Positions 34,062 through 44,500 of a DNA stretch of 64,000 nt are shown here, in pieces (the stretch's first letter is position 1; each line of letters begins with the position of its first letter). Source of the DNA: Rhodopirellula sp. (GTDB lineage Bacteria > Planctomycetota > Planctomycetia > Pirellulales > Pirellulaceae); the NCBI GenBank assembly GCA_002689655.1, contig NZHC01000076.1, positions 124,001 to 188,000 on the forward strand, read 5' to 3'. The translations under genes were made by a program, and so were the position numbers. The notes below the pieces were generated by a model. The model worked only from the letters and a program-made list of their open reading frames with translations. It searched no databases and was not told where the DNA came from.

Positions 34062-36521
34062 CTACTGCTGAAGAGCAAAAAGCACCAGATTAGCGACGAT
34101 TTTTGCCGCATCCTCGGTGCTGTACCCGGGGCATTGGATTGAATTCGGGCTTTCCAAGGCACAACTCAAGTCCAACGGAGAAAAAAAGACGGCTGCCAAG
34201 TCGTCCACCATAGCAAATTCCAGATCAGGCTGACCCGTTCGACGGGAGCCTTCTTTACCTCCACCCGCAGGTGTCCGAATTGTCACATTGCGAAGGTCAA
34301 ACCCACCAGTTGCACGCATTGCGGCGTGATTTATCGGCATCCTCTGCAGCTCTGCATGAGGGAGCATTTTCGCCATCTCACGTCGAAATGCGTCGCTGAA
34401 GGCTATGCTGCCACAAACAGCAGATCCAAGAATGACCCCACCACTCTGGACGTAGTCGCGAAGTAGTTTCCGTTGATTTTCGTCCCAACTGAAGTCTGTA
34501 CGCCCATGAATCCATAAAAACGGCACATCTTTCAATTGCTCAGAATCGAGGCTAACCGGCTGTGCGGGGGAGGCGAGCGAGATTGGTACGCGGGCCGCTA
34601 TCAACGCCATCGCATTGGGAAGTGCACGACGGGCTTCTTGCCCACCCGCATCGAGCGCTAGCATTGCAACTTGAACCACGTCTCGCGGCGCATCACCGGC
34701 GGGTCCCGCCGGCAGAATGGTCCTTTGCTCAAGTTTGTCTTTCAATTCACGGCCGGTGGCATACGCAATCAGGTTTTCCCCTATACGAATTCCAGCTTGC
34801 ACCTGTACTCGCAGTTGCTCGCCACCGCGATCTCGGTGGAACAGAAGATCACCGTATTCCCAGCGACACGACAAACTTTGGGGCACATAAAAAACAGCCG
34901 TACGACAACACGCTTGAACGCCATACACCCAAAAGTCAGGACCAATCACAGTTGGGTCTACTTTATGCTGAGCAGACCAGATGGGATGCCCCAGAGGCAA
35001 GCGTTCCAAACCCGCTCCCTCAAACCAACTCTGGCATAGCTGATTCACACTGCGTTCGAAACCAGTGGCATCGCCACATCCATCACCACCTTCAGCTTCA
35101 AAAAGGATGCAGCCTCCCTGGTCCACATACTGCTTGAGTCGCTCCGATAACTCGTCGGTCATAGGTATCGTTCCCATTCCACTCATCACGAGGACAGGAG
35201 CTTGCAGGAAGTCTTCCAAACTGGCATTGTTGGCATCAATGGTCTGCCATGTAAGATCGCGCCCCCAGTCACTTTCGACATGCCGAACCAGTTGACGTAA
35301 TCCATCAGGATGTTGGTTCCACTGAGCTTGAACCTCAGGGCTTCCATACTGGAGCCGGCCCGCGACGACTTGTCGCTTTCCTTTGCTGAGAAACAGCAAC
35401 GCAAACGAGGTGGCAACGTTACTGCTTTCCATCGCTCCAACATTGGACCAGTATCCTTGAAATTCATCTTGAATACCGATCAGGTATTCCGCACCTTCAC
35501 GATACCAGTCATGGTCACCAATGAATCGGCGTCCAGACAATCGACCAACACGCTCGAGCGCATACAGATAGTAAAACTTGGTCATGGAATCACCGCCGGG
35601 ATTAACTTGCAGTGTGAAATTTCTGCCGAGCCATTGGATTCCGTTCTCAATCGCCTGCTCGTCCGTCGTGCTACCCCCACAACACTGGATTCGATTTCCA
35701 GCAGCCTCAGAATCGAGACGACTACCTGCGATGATGACCGATGCAATGCCTGCACAGGTCATGCTTCCCGAAGTCCGCCGACCGCTGCCATATGCCCATC
35801 CACCGTTGGATTGCTGACGATCGGTCCAATAGCGGTGCGCACGTTGAAAAACCGAGGAATCAATCTTGATCCCTCGATCCTGAGCTGCGCCAAGTGCCAA
35901 CAAGGCAAACTGCGAATTTGATGGATCCCCTGCGCCACGCTGACTTCCATAATCCCAGCTTCCAATCCGATTTTCGACCCCAGTGGACTTCTGCCCTTTG
36001 ACAAGCCATTCGACGTTTCGACGAATTCGGGGCAGATCCCCAGCGGCACCCAGCTGGCAATAAACGAGTGTTTGTAGTGCGACCGAGTAGGTTTGCTTGG
36101 GCTCAAATGTACGTAGGTACCTCATTGCCCGCACAATATCAGGGTCTTCCCGCGAAACCGCCGCATTCAACATGGCCAAAGTACAGAGCGCTGAGAGGCC
36201 ACAAGACTGGCCACCATATTCCTCCCAACCACCTCGATCATTTTGCGATTTGCGAAGATAGGCAATTCCGCGGGTAATCGATCGCTGAACTGCCTTGGTA
36301 TCGATGTCTGCATGGGCTTGTTGGCGAGGGATCAGCAACATTCCGAGACAAATCACGATAATCCAGAACTGGCCCCCCTTTCCCGCAATCTGCCCCAGCG
36401 GTCTAAGATAGCGGTAGCAGCCAGCGACGCAGGTGTCTGCCATTGCATTACCCAGCGGCCTCAGTGCAACCCTGAAACGCATTGGTCGTGTTTCCGCAAA
36501 GGATTGTTTCTTTTCCATCAT
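34062..36521 (-). CDS. Prenyltransferase-like repeat protein with DUF4159
   Basis: An 819-residue exported protein. A basic N-terminus and hydrophobic helix (FWIIVICLGMLLI) are followed by AHA, a likely signal peptidase site near 72. Residues about 75-390 are an alpha-alpha toroid of the prenyltransferase/squalene-cyclase-repeat type (GGWEEYGG, GGWAYGS and similar GGW repeats), without the catalytic DxDD motif. Residues 400-819 carry a DUF4159/GATase-like region (YVDQGGCILFEAEGGDGCGD, IHGRTDFSWDENQRKLLRDYVQSGG). Such genes are typical of planctomycetes next to MoxR/DUF58/BatA genes, as here. The start is one of two consecutive ATGs (36521, 36518); a downstream start at 36482 or 36443 would also keep the helix. 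The function is unknown. Confidence 0.85.
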   Translation of the reverse strand: MMEKKQSFAETRPMRFRVALRPLGNAMADTCVAGCYRYLRPLGQIAGKGGQFWIIVICLGMLLIPRQQAHADIDTKAVQRSITRGIAYLRKSQNDRGGWEEYGGQSCGLSALCTLAMLNAAVSREDPDIVRAMRYLRTFEPKQTYSVALQTLVYCQLGAAGDLPRIRRNVEWLVKGQKSTGVENRIGSWDYGSQRGAGDPSNSQFALLALGAAQDRGIKIDSSVFQRAHRYWTDRQQSNGGWAYGSGRRTSGSMTCAGIASVIIAGSRLDSEAAGNRIQCCGGSTTDEQAIENGIQWLGRNFTLQVNPGGDSMTKFYYLYALERVGRLSGRRFIGDHDWYREGAEYLIGIQDEFQGYWSNVGAMESSNVATSFALLFLSKGKRQVVAGRLQYGSPEVQAQWNQHPDGLRQLVRHVESDWGRDLTWQTIDANNASLEDFLQAPVLVMSGMGTIPMTDELSERLKQYVDQGGCILFEAEGGDGCGDATGFERSVNQLCQSWFEGAGLERLPLGHPIWSAQHKVDPTVIGPDFWVYGVQACCRTAVFYVPQSLSCRWEYGDLLFHRDRGGEQLRVQVQAGIRIGENLIAYATGRELKDKLEQRTILPAGPAGDAPRDVVQVAMLALDAGGQEARRALPNAMALIAARVPISLASPAQPVSLDSEQLKDVPFLWIHGRTDFSWDENQRKLLRDYVQSGGVILGSAVCGSIAFSDAFRREMAKMLPHAELQRMPINHAAMRATGGFDLRNVTIRTPAGGGKEGSRRTGQPDLEFAMVDDLAAVFFSPLDLSCALESPNSIQCPGYSTEDAAKIVANLVLFALQQ

Positions 36522-37605
36522 GAGCGGTTCTCCTCCACCACCTCCACCAAATCAATCATCTCCCAAACAAACTTCCCCGGGCCCCTCAGCCTCGCGGAAT
36601 CTTGGGGATGTGTTGCGTGAATTTTCTGATCACCAGCAAACGATGCGATCAGAATTAGCCAAGGTCATTGTTGGCCAAAGCGACACCATCGAACAATTAC
36701 TCGCTGCCATCTTCACTCGAGGCCATTGCCTGCTCGAGGGAGTCCCCGGGCTTGCAAAAACACTCATGGTCAGCACGCTTGCCGACATTCTCGACGTTTC
36801 CTTCAAGCGTGTCCAGTTTACACCTGACCTGATGCCTTCGGATATCACTGGAACGCAAGTTTTGGAAGAAGATGAACAGGGAAAACGAAGCTTTCGGTTC
36901 GTTGAAGGTCCAATCTTTACCAATATTCTACTTGCCGACGAGATCAACCGAACACCTCCCAAGACACAAGCCGCACTTCTGGAGGCAATGCAGGAACGCC
37001 AGGTCACGGTTGGTCGTGACACTTACAAGCTGCCTGCACCCTTCTTCACGATCGCAACTCAAAACCCAATCGAACAGGAAGGAACTTATCCTCTTCCAGA
37101 GGCACAACTCGACCGTTTCATGTTCAACATCAAAGTTGGTTATCCCACCGCTGACGAAGAAGAGCAGATCCTGACGGCTACGACACGTGGCGAGTCAGTG
37201 AAAGTCAACAAGGTGCTTTCTTCGCGGGCGATCCTCAACATTCAAAAACTGGTTTCCAGCATCGCAGTCAATCCCTATGTGATTAGCTATGCCGCAAAAC
37301 TGGTGCGTGCAACCCGCCCGAAAGATCCCACCGCGCCAGAATACGTTCAGGAACTGGTTGATTGGGGTGCAGGCCCACGCGCCGGACAGAATCTGATCGC
37401 AGGTGCGAAGGCCATCGCAGCAATGGATGGTCGTTTCAGCATCGATCCCGATGACATCAAACGAATCGCACTGCCAGTTTTGCGACATCGTGTTGCTACC
37501 AACTTTCAAGCACAAGCTGAAGGAATGGATACCGATGCCATCGTGATGCGATTACTGGAAGATATCAGACCACCTGAACCAGAAAAGCTTGCGCCGAAAA
37601 AATAA
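36520..37605 (+). CDS. MoxR-family AAA+ ATPase
   Basis: The track start is 36433; the ATG at 36520 gives 361 residues and starts MSGSPPPPPPNQ. Walker A is LLEGVPGLAKTL, Walker B region is ILLADEINRTPPKTQAALLEAMQERQV, sensor 1 is TIATQNPIEQEGTYPLPEAQLDRFMF, with MoxR insert LTATTRGE. MoxR proteins act as chaperones for assembling metal- or VWA-containing complexes, usually together with DUF58 and Bat proteins, which follow directly. The start overlaps the ATG of the divergent DUF4159 gene by two bases. A Pro/Ser-rich N-terminus is common in relatives. Confidence 0.92.
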   Translation: MSGSPPPPPPNQSSPKQTSPGPSASRNLGDVLREFSDHQQTMRSELAKVIVGQSDTIEQLLAAIFTRGHCLLEGVPGLAKTLMVSTLADILDVSFKRVQFTPDLMPSDITGTQVLEEDEQGKRSFRFVEGPIFTNILLADEINRTPPKTQAALLEAMQERQVTVGRDTYKLPAPFFTIATQNPIEQEGTYPLPEAQLDRFMFNIKVGYPTADEEEQILTATTRGESVKVNKVLSSRAILNIQKLVSSIAVNPYVISYAAKLVRATRPKDPTAPEYVQELVDWGAGPRAGQNLIAGAKAIAAMDGRFSIDPDDIKRIALPVLRHRVATNFQAQAEGMDTDAIVMRLLEDIRPPEPEKLAPKK

Positions 37606-37631
37606 AAACGATTTCGTGGACCCATATCCGA

Positions 37632-38537
37632 ATGACAGCACTGCTTTCCCCCGAATCGCTGCAACAGATCAAACGTCTGGATCTGCGCGCACGCATGGTG
37701 GTGAGAGGCTTTTTACAGGGTCTGCACTCCAGTCCTTTTCACGGATTCTCAGTTCAGTTCAGTGAACATCGCCGGTACAATCGAGGCGATGATCCAAAGT
37801 TGATCGACTGGCTGGCATACGCAAAGACTGACAAGTATTTTGTCAAACGCTTCGAGGCAGAAACCAACCTGACCGCCTATTTGGTAATCGACTTATCAAA
37901 GTCGATGGGATTCACCGAACAGCAGACGATGAACAAGTTTGAGTACTGCACCTGCCTTGCTGCATCGCTCACTTACCTGATGACCATGCAGCAGGACCCA
38001 GTGGGTTTGATCACGTTCGATGAGAAGATGCAGGCTCGACTGCCTGCCCGTAGTCGACGGGGTCACATCGGTGACGTCATGGGGCAGTTATCCAAGTTGC
38101 GACCGACAGGGAAAACTGACTTGGCTGCTTGCATTATCCAGTTGGCAGCAATGCTGAAGCAACACTCTTTAGTCATTCTCTTCTCTGACCTGTTACCCAC
38201 CACCGACGATGAGGGTGCACCCGAACAGATCATCTCAGCTTTGGCAAGGCTGAAGCACGGGGGACATGATGTCATTGTGTTCCATGTCATGGATGAAGCC
38301 GAAGTCCATTTTCCGTATGAGGGTCCTGTGCAATTCGAAGACTCAGAGAGTGGCGAAACAGTTTCCGTGGATGCGACGGGGTTCCGGGACGACTACCTGC
38401 AACAAATCGAAGCTTTTCGAGATGCGTATCGCGAAGGTTGCAACAACCTGCGGGTCGACTATGTTCCTCTCGACACGAGTATGCCCTTCGACAAAGCCCT
38501 TACCGAATACCTGACCCAGCGTCAGAGTCGTTTTTAG
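37632..38537 (+). CDS. DUF58 protein (VWA-like)
   Basis: A 301-residue protein starting at an ATG 26 bp after moxR. The DUF58 signature (HSSPFHGFSVQFSEHRRYNRGDDPKLIDWLAYAKTDKYFVKRFEAE, quoted only in part: YNRGDDPKLIDWLAY) is intact and the VWA-like MIDAS begins at VIDLSKSMGF. It is cytoplasmic or membrane-peripheral and works with the MoxR ATPase. It forms an operon with the genes on either side. Confidence 0.92.
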   Translation: MTALLSPESLQQIKRLDLRARMVVRGFLQGLHSSPFHGFSVQFSEHRRYNRGDDPKLIDWLAYAKTDKYFVKRFEAETNLTAYLVIDLSKSMGFTEQQTMNKFEYCTCLAASLTYLMTMQQDPVGLITFDEKMQARLPARSRRGHIGDVMGQLSKLRPTGKTDLAACIIQLAAMLKQHSLVILFSDLLPTTDDEGAPEQIISALARLKHGGHDVIVFHVMDEAEVHFPYEGPVQFEDSESGETVSVDATGFRDDYLQQIEAFRDAYREGCNNLRVDYVPLDTSMPFDKALTEYLTQRQSRF

Positions 38538-38675
38538 AAGGCATCAATACTGCCATCGGATGCAATCCGCGGTGTGCTGATTGCTGCATCCCGCATCCGT
38601 GACGATCCGGCATTAAAACAACGCCTCAAACTATTCAATTTCACTTCCTCAAACCGCCTTTAACTACGACGCATC

Positions 38676-41081
38676 GTGACGTTTCTGAATGCAACCCTAC
38701 TGTTCGGCTTAGCGACGATAACCGTCCCTGTCGTACTGCATTTAATCGCACGTCGAGAACCCCGAAAAGTAGTTTTTCCTTCGATACGTTTTCTGACCAA
38801 ACGCGTCGACTCCAATCGCAGCCGATTACGTGTTCGTCGCTGGTGGCTGCTGGCGTTACGTATTCTCGCTGTGGCGATGCTCGCGATTGCGTTGGCACGA
38901 CCTGCGATTCACCAATCTCTTTCAGTCACGTGGCTCACAATCGGCATCTGTTCGCTTGTAAGCGTCGCATTATTGGTATTGGCAACGATCGCACTTTCGC
39001 GAAGGCAGGCCAAAACCACAACTTATGGACTGGGAGTTGCAGGGATACTGCTGTTAGTCATTACCCTGATTTGGGGAGGCTATACCTATGCCTCGGGCCC
39101 TGCACCGACGATCGACTCGATCGAGCCAGTGGCCATCGCAATCATCTTGGACAACTCGCCCTCGTCGTATTGGAAAACTCCCGATGACGACCGCATCACC
39201 AGAATGAAGGATGTTGCGACTTGGATGGTAACGCGTTTACCGCGCACCAGTCGCGTTGCTATTCTCGATCGCTCCTCGCAAATGGCTTCCTTTTCCATGG
39301 ACACCGCCAATGCGATTTCCAAAATCGAACAGTTGCAACCTGTGGAAACAACCCCATCCCTCGCCTCGCGGCTTGATGCTGCCGCACGACTGGTGCGTGA
39401 AAGTGAAATACCCAATCGCCAAATCCTACTGTTGAGCGACCTGGTAGAGTCAACGTGGAACGACGCTATTGATGACAGCAGCATGTTGAACTTACTGGAT
39501 GCCAGTCCTTCCATTTCATTGACCATTTTTGACACAGGAAACTTTGAAGGATTCAATCGTTCACTTTCTATTCCAAAGCTCTCGGATCGAACGCCACCAC
39601 GTGGCGCACCCATTTCGGTCTCCACAACATTGACATTCGAATCGTTCAGTGACATGAACGCCGATTCAGTCACAGCAGACCTGCAACTTTACCAAGCTGA
39701 TGCCGCCCTACCGGTAATTCGCAATGGAGATGTCGTTCTGCCAAAGCTCGAGAGTGTCGATCGCACGAGCGTGCAGGTTACCAAGGGCGGGTCAAGCGAA
39801 CTGCTACTGACAATACCTGGGCTCGAAACGGGTATACACCACGGACAAATCACATTGGTAGGTGACGATGGAATCTCGATCGATGATCGTCGTTACTTCA
39901 CACTCGAAGTCCTGCCACCATCCAAAGTATTACTTGTCTGTGATGATCCGGATGAATCTCTGATCATCAGTCAAATCATGACTGCATCTGCCGGTTTGTC
40001 AGACGAAGAAAATTCAGAATTTCGAGTAGAACGCATCGGATTTACTGATCTCCCAGCAGTACGGCTGACCGACTTCGAATCCATCCTACTTCTCGATCCG
40101 CCCAAGGATGTTCTTGAGGATGCGAGCATTGCAGACTACGTGACCGACGGCGGTGGTGTATTTGTCGCCTTGGGACCAGCAGTTGCCGGTTCGAATATCG
40201 AATCAAGAATCACTCCCAATTTAGTACGACGCTGGCGAGTGCCTGACCCTGGCACCTTTTTCCAGATGAAAGCAGGTGGCAACCCAATTACTTCAGTGCT
40301 CGCTGAAAACACACCATGGAGCGATTTTCGTGTGCAGCAATACTGGCAGCTCAAAACAACGAAGCAGGACACCGTTCTGATCCAGTATGCAGGTACCGAA
40401 CATGCCGCGATGACGTCCCAAATCGTGCCCGGCGAATCAGGCAGTACTTCAGGCCGTATCCTTGTCCTCAGCACACCACTTCCCGGGCTGTCGAGCACAA
40501 CGCGAAACTGGAATGCACTGTTCGGTACTGATCCTTGGCCAACTTGGTTACTGACCAGACAAAGTATCGAATACCTGACACAGCGTGGAAGTAATGAATC
40601 CATGTTGCTTGTCGGTCAACCCAAAGTAATCGAAACCGACCAAGCCAACCAAAACGGAAACCCGAGTAGGATCTTGGATGCTTCTGGCCTGACACAGAAA
40701 GTCCAGATTTTTCCGCCGGCGAACCAACCTCCTATCCCATTCAATGTCACTCCAGCCAACGAACGGATCACGTTCACAGATACCCCGCGATCTGGCATCT
40801 ATTGGATTCGCGGGCTGGAACCGGGTTCAGGTTTTTCAACAAATTTGCCCGAAAGTTCGCTGTCACTCCAACGAGTCGGTAAGGACCAACTCGATCAAGT
40901 TTTTGGGCCGGAACGATACAATCTCGTCACGAACCGGGCAGGAATTGAGTTTGCTGAAAACGAGGCAACCCAGCGAGTCTCATTGCACTCGCCGGCGATT
41001 CTATTTGCCTTGGCCATTTTCCTGCTGGAACAAATTTTGGGAAATCGCTTCTACCGCCATCGAGCTACACCAGCAGGTTGA
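38676..41081 (+). CDS. BatA-type membrane protein with VWA-like region
   Basis: An 801-residue protein starting at GTG 38676 with the BatA N-terminus (LFGLATITVPVVLHLIARREP, then VVFPSIRFL). TM helices are near residues 58-75 and 93-145; a VWA-like domain starts at AIAIILDNSPSS (about 153) and covers LLLSDLVESTW. A large periplasmic beta-sandwich region follows. A degenerate Gln-amidotransferase-like segment lies near 425-560 (VLLVCDDPDESL, VTDGGGVFVALGP), and a last TM helix ends the protein (ILFALAIFLLEQIL). It completes the MoxR/DUF58/Bat set. The likely role is envelope maintenance, but the target is unknown. Confidence 0.85.
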   Translation: MTFLNATLLFGLATITVPVVLHLIARREPRKVVFPSIRFLTKRVDSNRSRLRVRRWWLLALRILAVAMLAIALARPAIHQSLSVTWLTIGICSLVSVALLVLATIALSRRQAKTTTYGLGVAGILLLVITLIWGGYTYASGPAPTIDSIEPVAIAIILDNSPSSYWKTPDDDRITRMKDVATWMVTRLPRTSRVAILDRSSQMASFSMDTANAISKIEQLQPVETTPSLASRLDAAARLVRESEIPNRQILLLSDLVESTWNDAIDDSSMLNLLDASPSISLTIFDTGNFEGFNRSLSIPKLSDRTPPRGAPISVSTTLTFESFSDMNADSVTADLQLYQADAALPVIRNGDVVLPKLESVDRTSVQVTKGGSSELLLTIPGLETGIHHGQITLVGDDGISIDDRRYFTLEVLPPSKVLLVCDDPDESLIISQIMTASAGLSDEENSEFRVERIGFTDLPAVRLTDFESILLLDPPKDVLEDASIADYVTDGGGVFVALGPAVAGSNIESRITPNLVRRWRVPDPGTFFQMKAGGNPITSVLAENTPWSDFRVQQYWQLKTTKQDTVLIQYAGTEHAAMTSQIVPGESGSTSGRILVLSTPLPGLSSTTRNWNALFGTDPWPTWLLTRQSIEYLTQRGSNESMLLVGQPKVIETDQANQNGNPSRILDASGLTQKVQIFPPANQPPIPFNVTPANERITFTDTPRSGIYWIRGLEPGSGFSTNLPESSLSLQRVGKDQLDQVFGPERYNLVTNRAGIEFAENEATQRVSLHSPAILFALAIFLLEQILGNRFYRHRATPAG

Positions 41082-41542
41082 GCTTTACCGCCATTGTCCA
41101 ACCAACCAGATCGTAGCTCAGGCTAATGAAGTTCGTGGATGAAATGCTTGCAAAACACCACACTGTAGTTCAGGTCCCGAGCCTACCAATAGAAAAAAAA
41201 GGGGCATCGTTGTGCGTCTCTCTGGCACTTGACGTCAATCCACCAGCACAAAACAGACAGCCGGTAGCAGGATTTCGGGCTGCAAGGTGCCAATTCAGGC
41301 AGTATATAGCGGCTAAGTCGGCTTCTCAGTCGCATCTCGAGCCTCTTTTTCCGTTGCCAACAACTCTGACATGCCTGTAAACTGGGCGTGACCGGAATAT
41401 CCGACAAATCGAAGGCCTTTGTGCGATGCGGTAAGCCCGTTTGAAGTAGACCACCTGAGATATCAGCGGTAACTTACGGACCGACAAACCCCTGATCGAA
41501 ACCGAGCCTTGTCCGTCGGCTCATCCAACTTAGCGCTCCTCT
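41082..41542. other. 461-bp gap upstream of the RND exporter
   Basis: Short ORFs on both strands are mutually exclusive and lack motifs. A poly-A run (AGAAAAAAAAGGGG) near 41189 is the only simple-sequence feature. No RNA gene was seen. It probably holds the promoter of the exporter gene. Confidence 0.5.
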
Positions 41543-44500
41543 ATGAATCAACGTCCACTGCTTGAGCGACGTAGCCCATTGGGGATCAGTTATGCGCTGC
41601 TAATTCTGGTTGCTTTTTTCTTTTTGCTGCCATCGGGGTTTCGAGCAGCCAGACTGAGTCTGAATCAGAAAGAGAACGACGTCAAAGACTGGCTTCCCAG
41701 TGACTTTCCTGAAACCGCTGAGTTGGAATGGTTCGCTGATCACTTCGCGGGTGAGAGCTTCGTACTGGCAACATGGCCTGGTTGCGTCAGTGGTGACCAG
41801 CGTTTGAGTTTGCTTGAGCAAAAGCTACTTCACGAAAGTGAAACATTTGATCCTTCAGCTAATTTTCCTCCGGAACTTGCTGACAGTTACCGACGTGCCA
41901 AGGAAGTAGGCAATGAACTCCAATTGTTGTTGGCTGGCGGCGACTTTTACAACTGGGGAGGAGAACAGGAAAAATGGCTCAGTACTCCTACGGGGCAGTG
42001 GTATTACATCACTCCCAAGGGTCATCTTTATAGGTGGGATGAACCCAGCAATGGTCCCGCTGCCCTGGTTCGTGAAATCAAAAAATCACTTGGTAGCTAC
42101 AAACTTGAAGGCACCTTTGTTACCGGCTTCGGTGAATCACCCAGCGAAGAACAATTTCAGAACCCGTTTTACAGTGATCCCTCGATCATTTGCGCGAACC
42201 TTTTTCACTCGGTTCAGACAGGCGACACAATTCTGGGAGAATTGGCGCGCGAAGGTGGGCCGCTTTGGCCCATCGATCTGACTGACGAAAACCGCCGGTC
42301 AACCGTGGCCCGGCGTCGCGCGATGGAACGATTAACCGGCACGCTCTTTGCTCCTGCAATTGCAGACAACTTTAATTGGACAGCTGCAGAGTTTCGCGAT
42401 GCGCTTCCAGAAAACCAACGCGACCAGCTGCCCGAAGATTTCGATGCCCAAATTCCGTTGCATCTCAATGAAATTCTAGCTGACAAGTATCACGCTTCGC
42501 TTGATGAACTGAAGCAAGCACCTCTGAACGACCGCACCAATGCGTGGTATGCGGTTTACGACGCGATGGAAGTCGAACCACCACCAAGACTGACCTGCGT
42601 TCTCATCACTCTGACTGACTTGGCAAAGGACAATCTTGCCTTTGCTTTAGGCCGGGGGATCATGGGCCAACCTCGGGGACGTCTACTGACATTGGCCGCT
42701 GAGTCGGGTGTTCAACCCGCTGCCCCTCCGTCCATGGCGCCACCACCCTTCAATCGTCCATCCGCCGAATCTGTAGACGGTTTACCGCCGCTACGCATCG
42801 GTGGTCCTCCAGTCGATAATACAGCAATTGATGAGGAGGGAACCATCACGCTGGCGAGGCTGGTCGGTTACAGCATCGTGCTGGGGATTGTGCTGTCGTA
42901 CATTTGCTTTGGCAGTATCAAAATCACGGTGATGGTGTTCGTCGTGGGTGGTTGCTCGGCCATGCTCAGCATGGCGATGGTTTGGTGGACGTCCGGCAAG
43001 GTGGATGCGATCCTTCTTAGCATGCCATCGCTGGTCTATGTCCTGGGAATCTCCGGAGCAATTCACGTCGTCAATTATTATCGTGACGAGGTACGGATTC
43101 GCGGCAAAACAGGTGCGCCCGGGCGTGCTCTGCGGCATGCCATTTTGCCTTGTTCGCTGGCATCACTGACAACTGCCATTGGCCTCGCCTCGCTGTTCAC
43201 CAGCAACTTGGCACCAATCAGCAATTTTGGCTTCTATTCAGCGATTGGCGTCCTGATGACGGTCGCTATTTTATTTTCATACCTACCAGCTGCCTTGCAG
43301 GTGTTTGCACCGAAAATTGCAGCCTCGGATGATGACGCCACCAGCCAACAGCCTGCTCCAGAAAGTCGACTGTCGGATTGGTGGGCTGCCGTAGGCCGCT
43401 GGATCACCGGACACCACGCATTTGTCAGCACGGCCTGCCTTTTAGTGCTGGCTGTCTGCTCTCTTGGGCTTCTAAACATCAGAACCTCTGTTCAATTATT
43501 GAAGCTATTCGATCCACAGTCGCGGATCATTCATGACTATGGCTGGCTAGAAGATAACTTCGGCAAATTGGTTCCCATGGAACTGATTGTCCGTGTACCC
43601 CCTGAGATGCAAGCAGAGTATCTAGCAGACGCCAAAAACAACCCTGAGCAGAATGCCGAACAACAAGAAAATCAAACTTCAATCCAAGCACTGACAATAC
43701 TTGAACGGGTCGAGGCCATTTCGCGAATCCGTACCGTCGTCAATCGTACGCTCGGTGAGACTGGTCGTGGAGTGGTTGGTCAAGTCATGAGCGCTGATAC
43801 CGTTCTTCCGCCATTGCCAGCCCCCAGTAACGGCTACAGCCCGGTCCGGGCAAAGTTCAATCGCGAAATCCTGGCAGGTCGAAGTGACTTGCAGGAGAAT
43901 GACTACCTGCGAGTAGAAAACTCTGCAGGAGCTCTCGATAACGAACTGTGGAGAATCAGCCTTCGGGTCGCCGCTTTGTCAGATGTTGATTACGGCCGAT
44001 TCATATCGACACTCAGAGAATCTGTGGAACCCGTTCTGCGGGCCTATGACACACGCGATGAAATCCTTCAACATCTGACCACCGACAAAAACGGTGATCG
44101 AAAAAAACTTGATAACAAATCAAAAGTTCTGGTAATCAGCCCCGACAGACCAAGAACCCTGGAATCAGCTGAATTGATTCTGCCGGACGGTGAAATCAAT
44201 CAAGAAGCTACCTTTGCCGCGACCCTTGCGGAATTGCTAAGTGGTGAACGGATTGAGTCCCCGAAATGGATCGACGTTTCACCTGAAAAAGCAGAGGAAA
44301 TGAGATCCAATCCTAAGTGGGACGCATTCCTGAAACGGTTTGATGCGATTGTTTGGCTAGGAAGCGATGTGTTCGCTTTGGACGACTTCAAATCATCTTC
44401 GAATTTCATTGATGCAACAGTTATCCGTGATAAACAAATTACGCCAAAACTAACGACAGATCGTGTGCCTGATGTGGATGGCAGTGGCCCGATACAAGTG

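Noticed and set aside
33630-34142. 170-residue plus-strand ORF across rpmG
   Set aside because: Shadow of rpmG and of the DUF4159 3' end on the opposite strand.
34562-35921. Long plus-strand ORFs (191 and 203 residues) opposite the DUF4159 gene
   Set aside because: Antisense shadows of a well-supported coding region.
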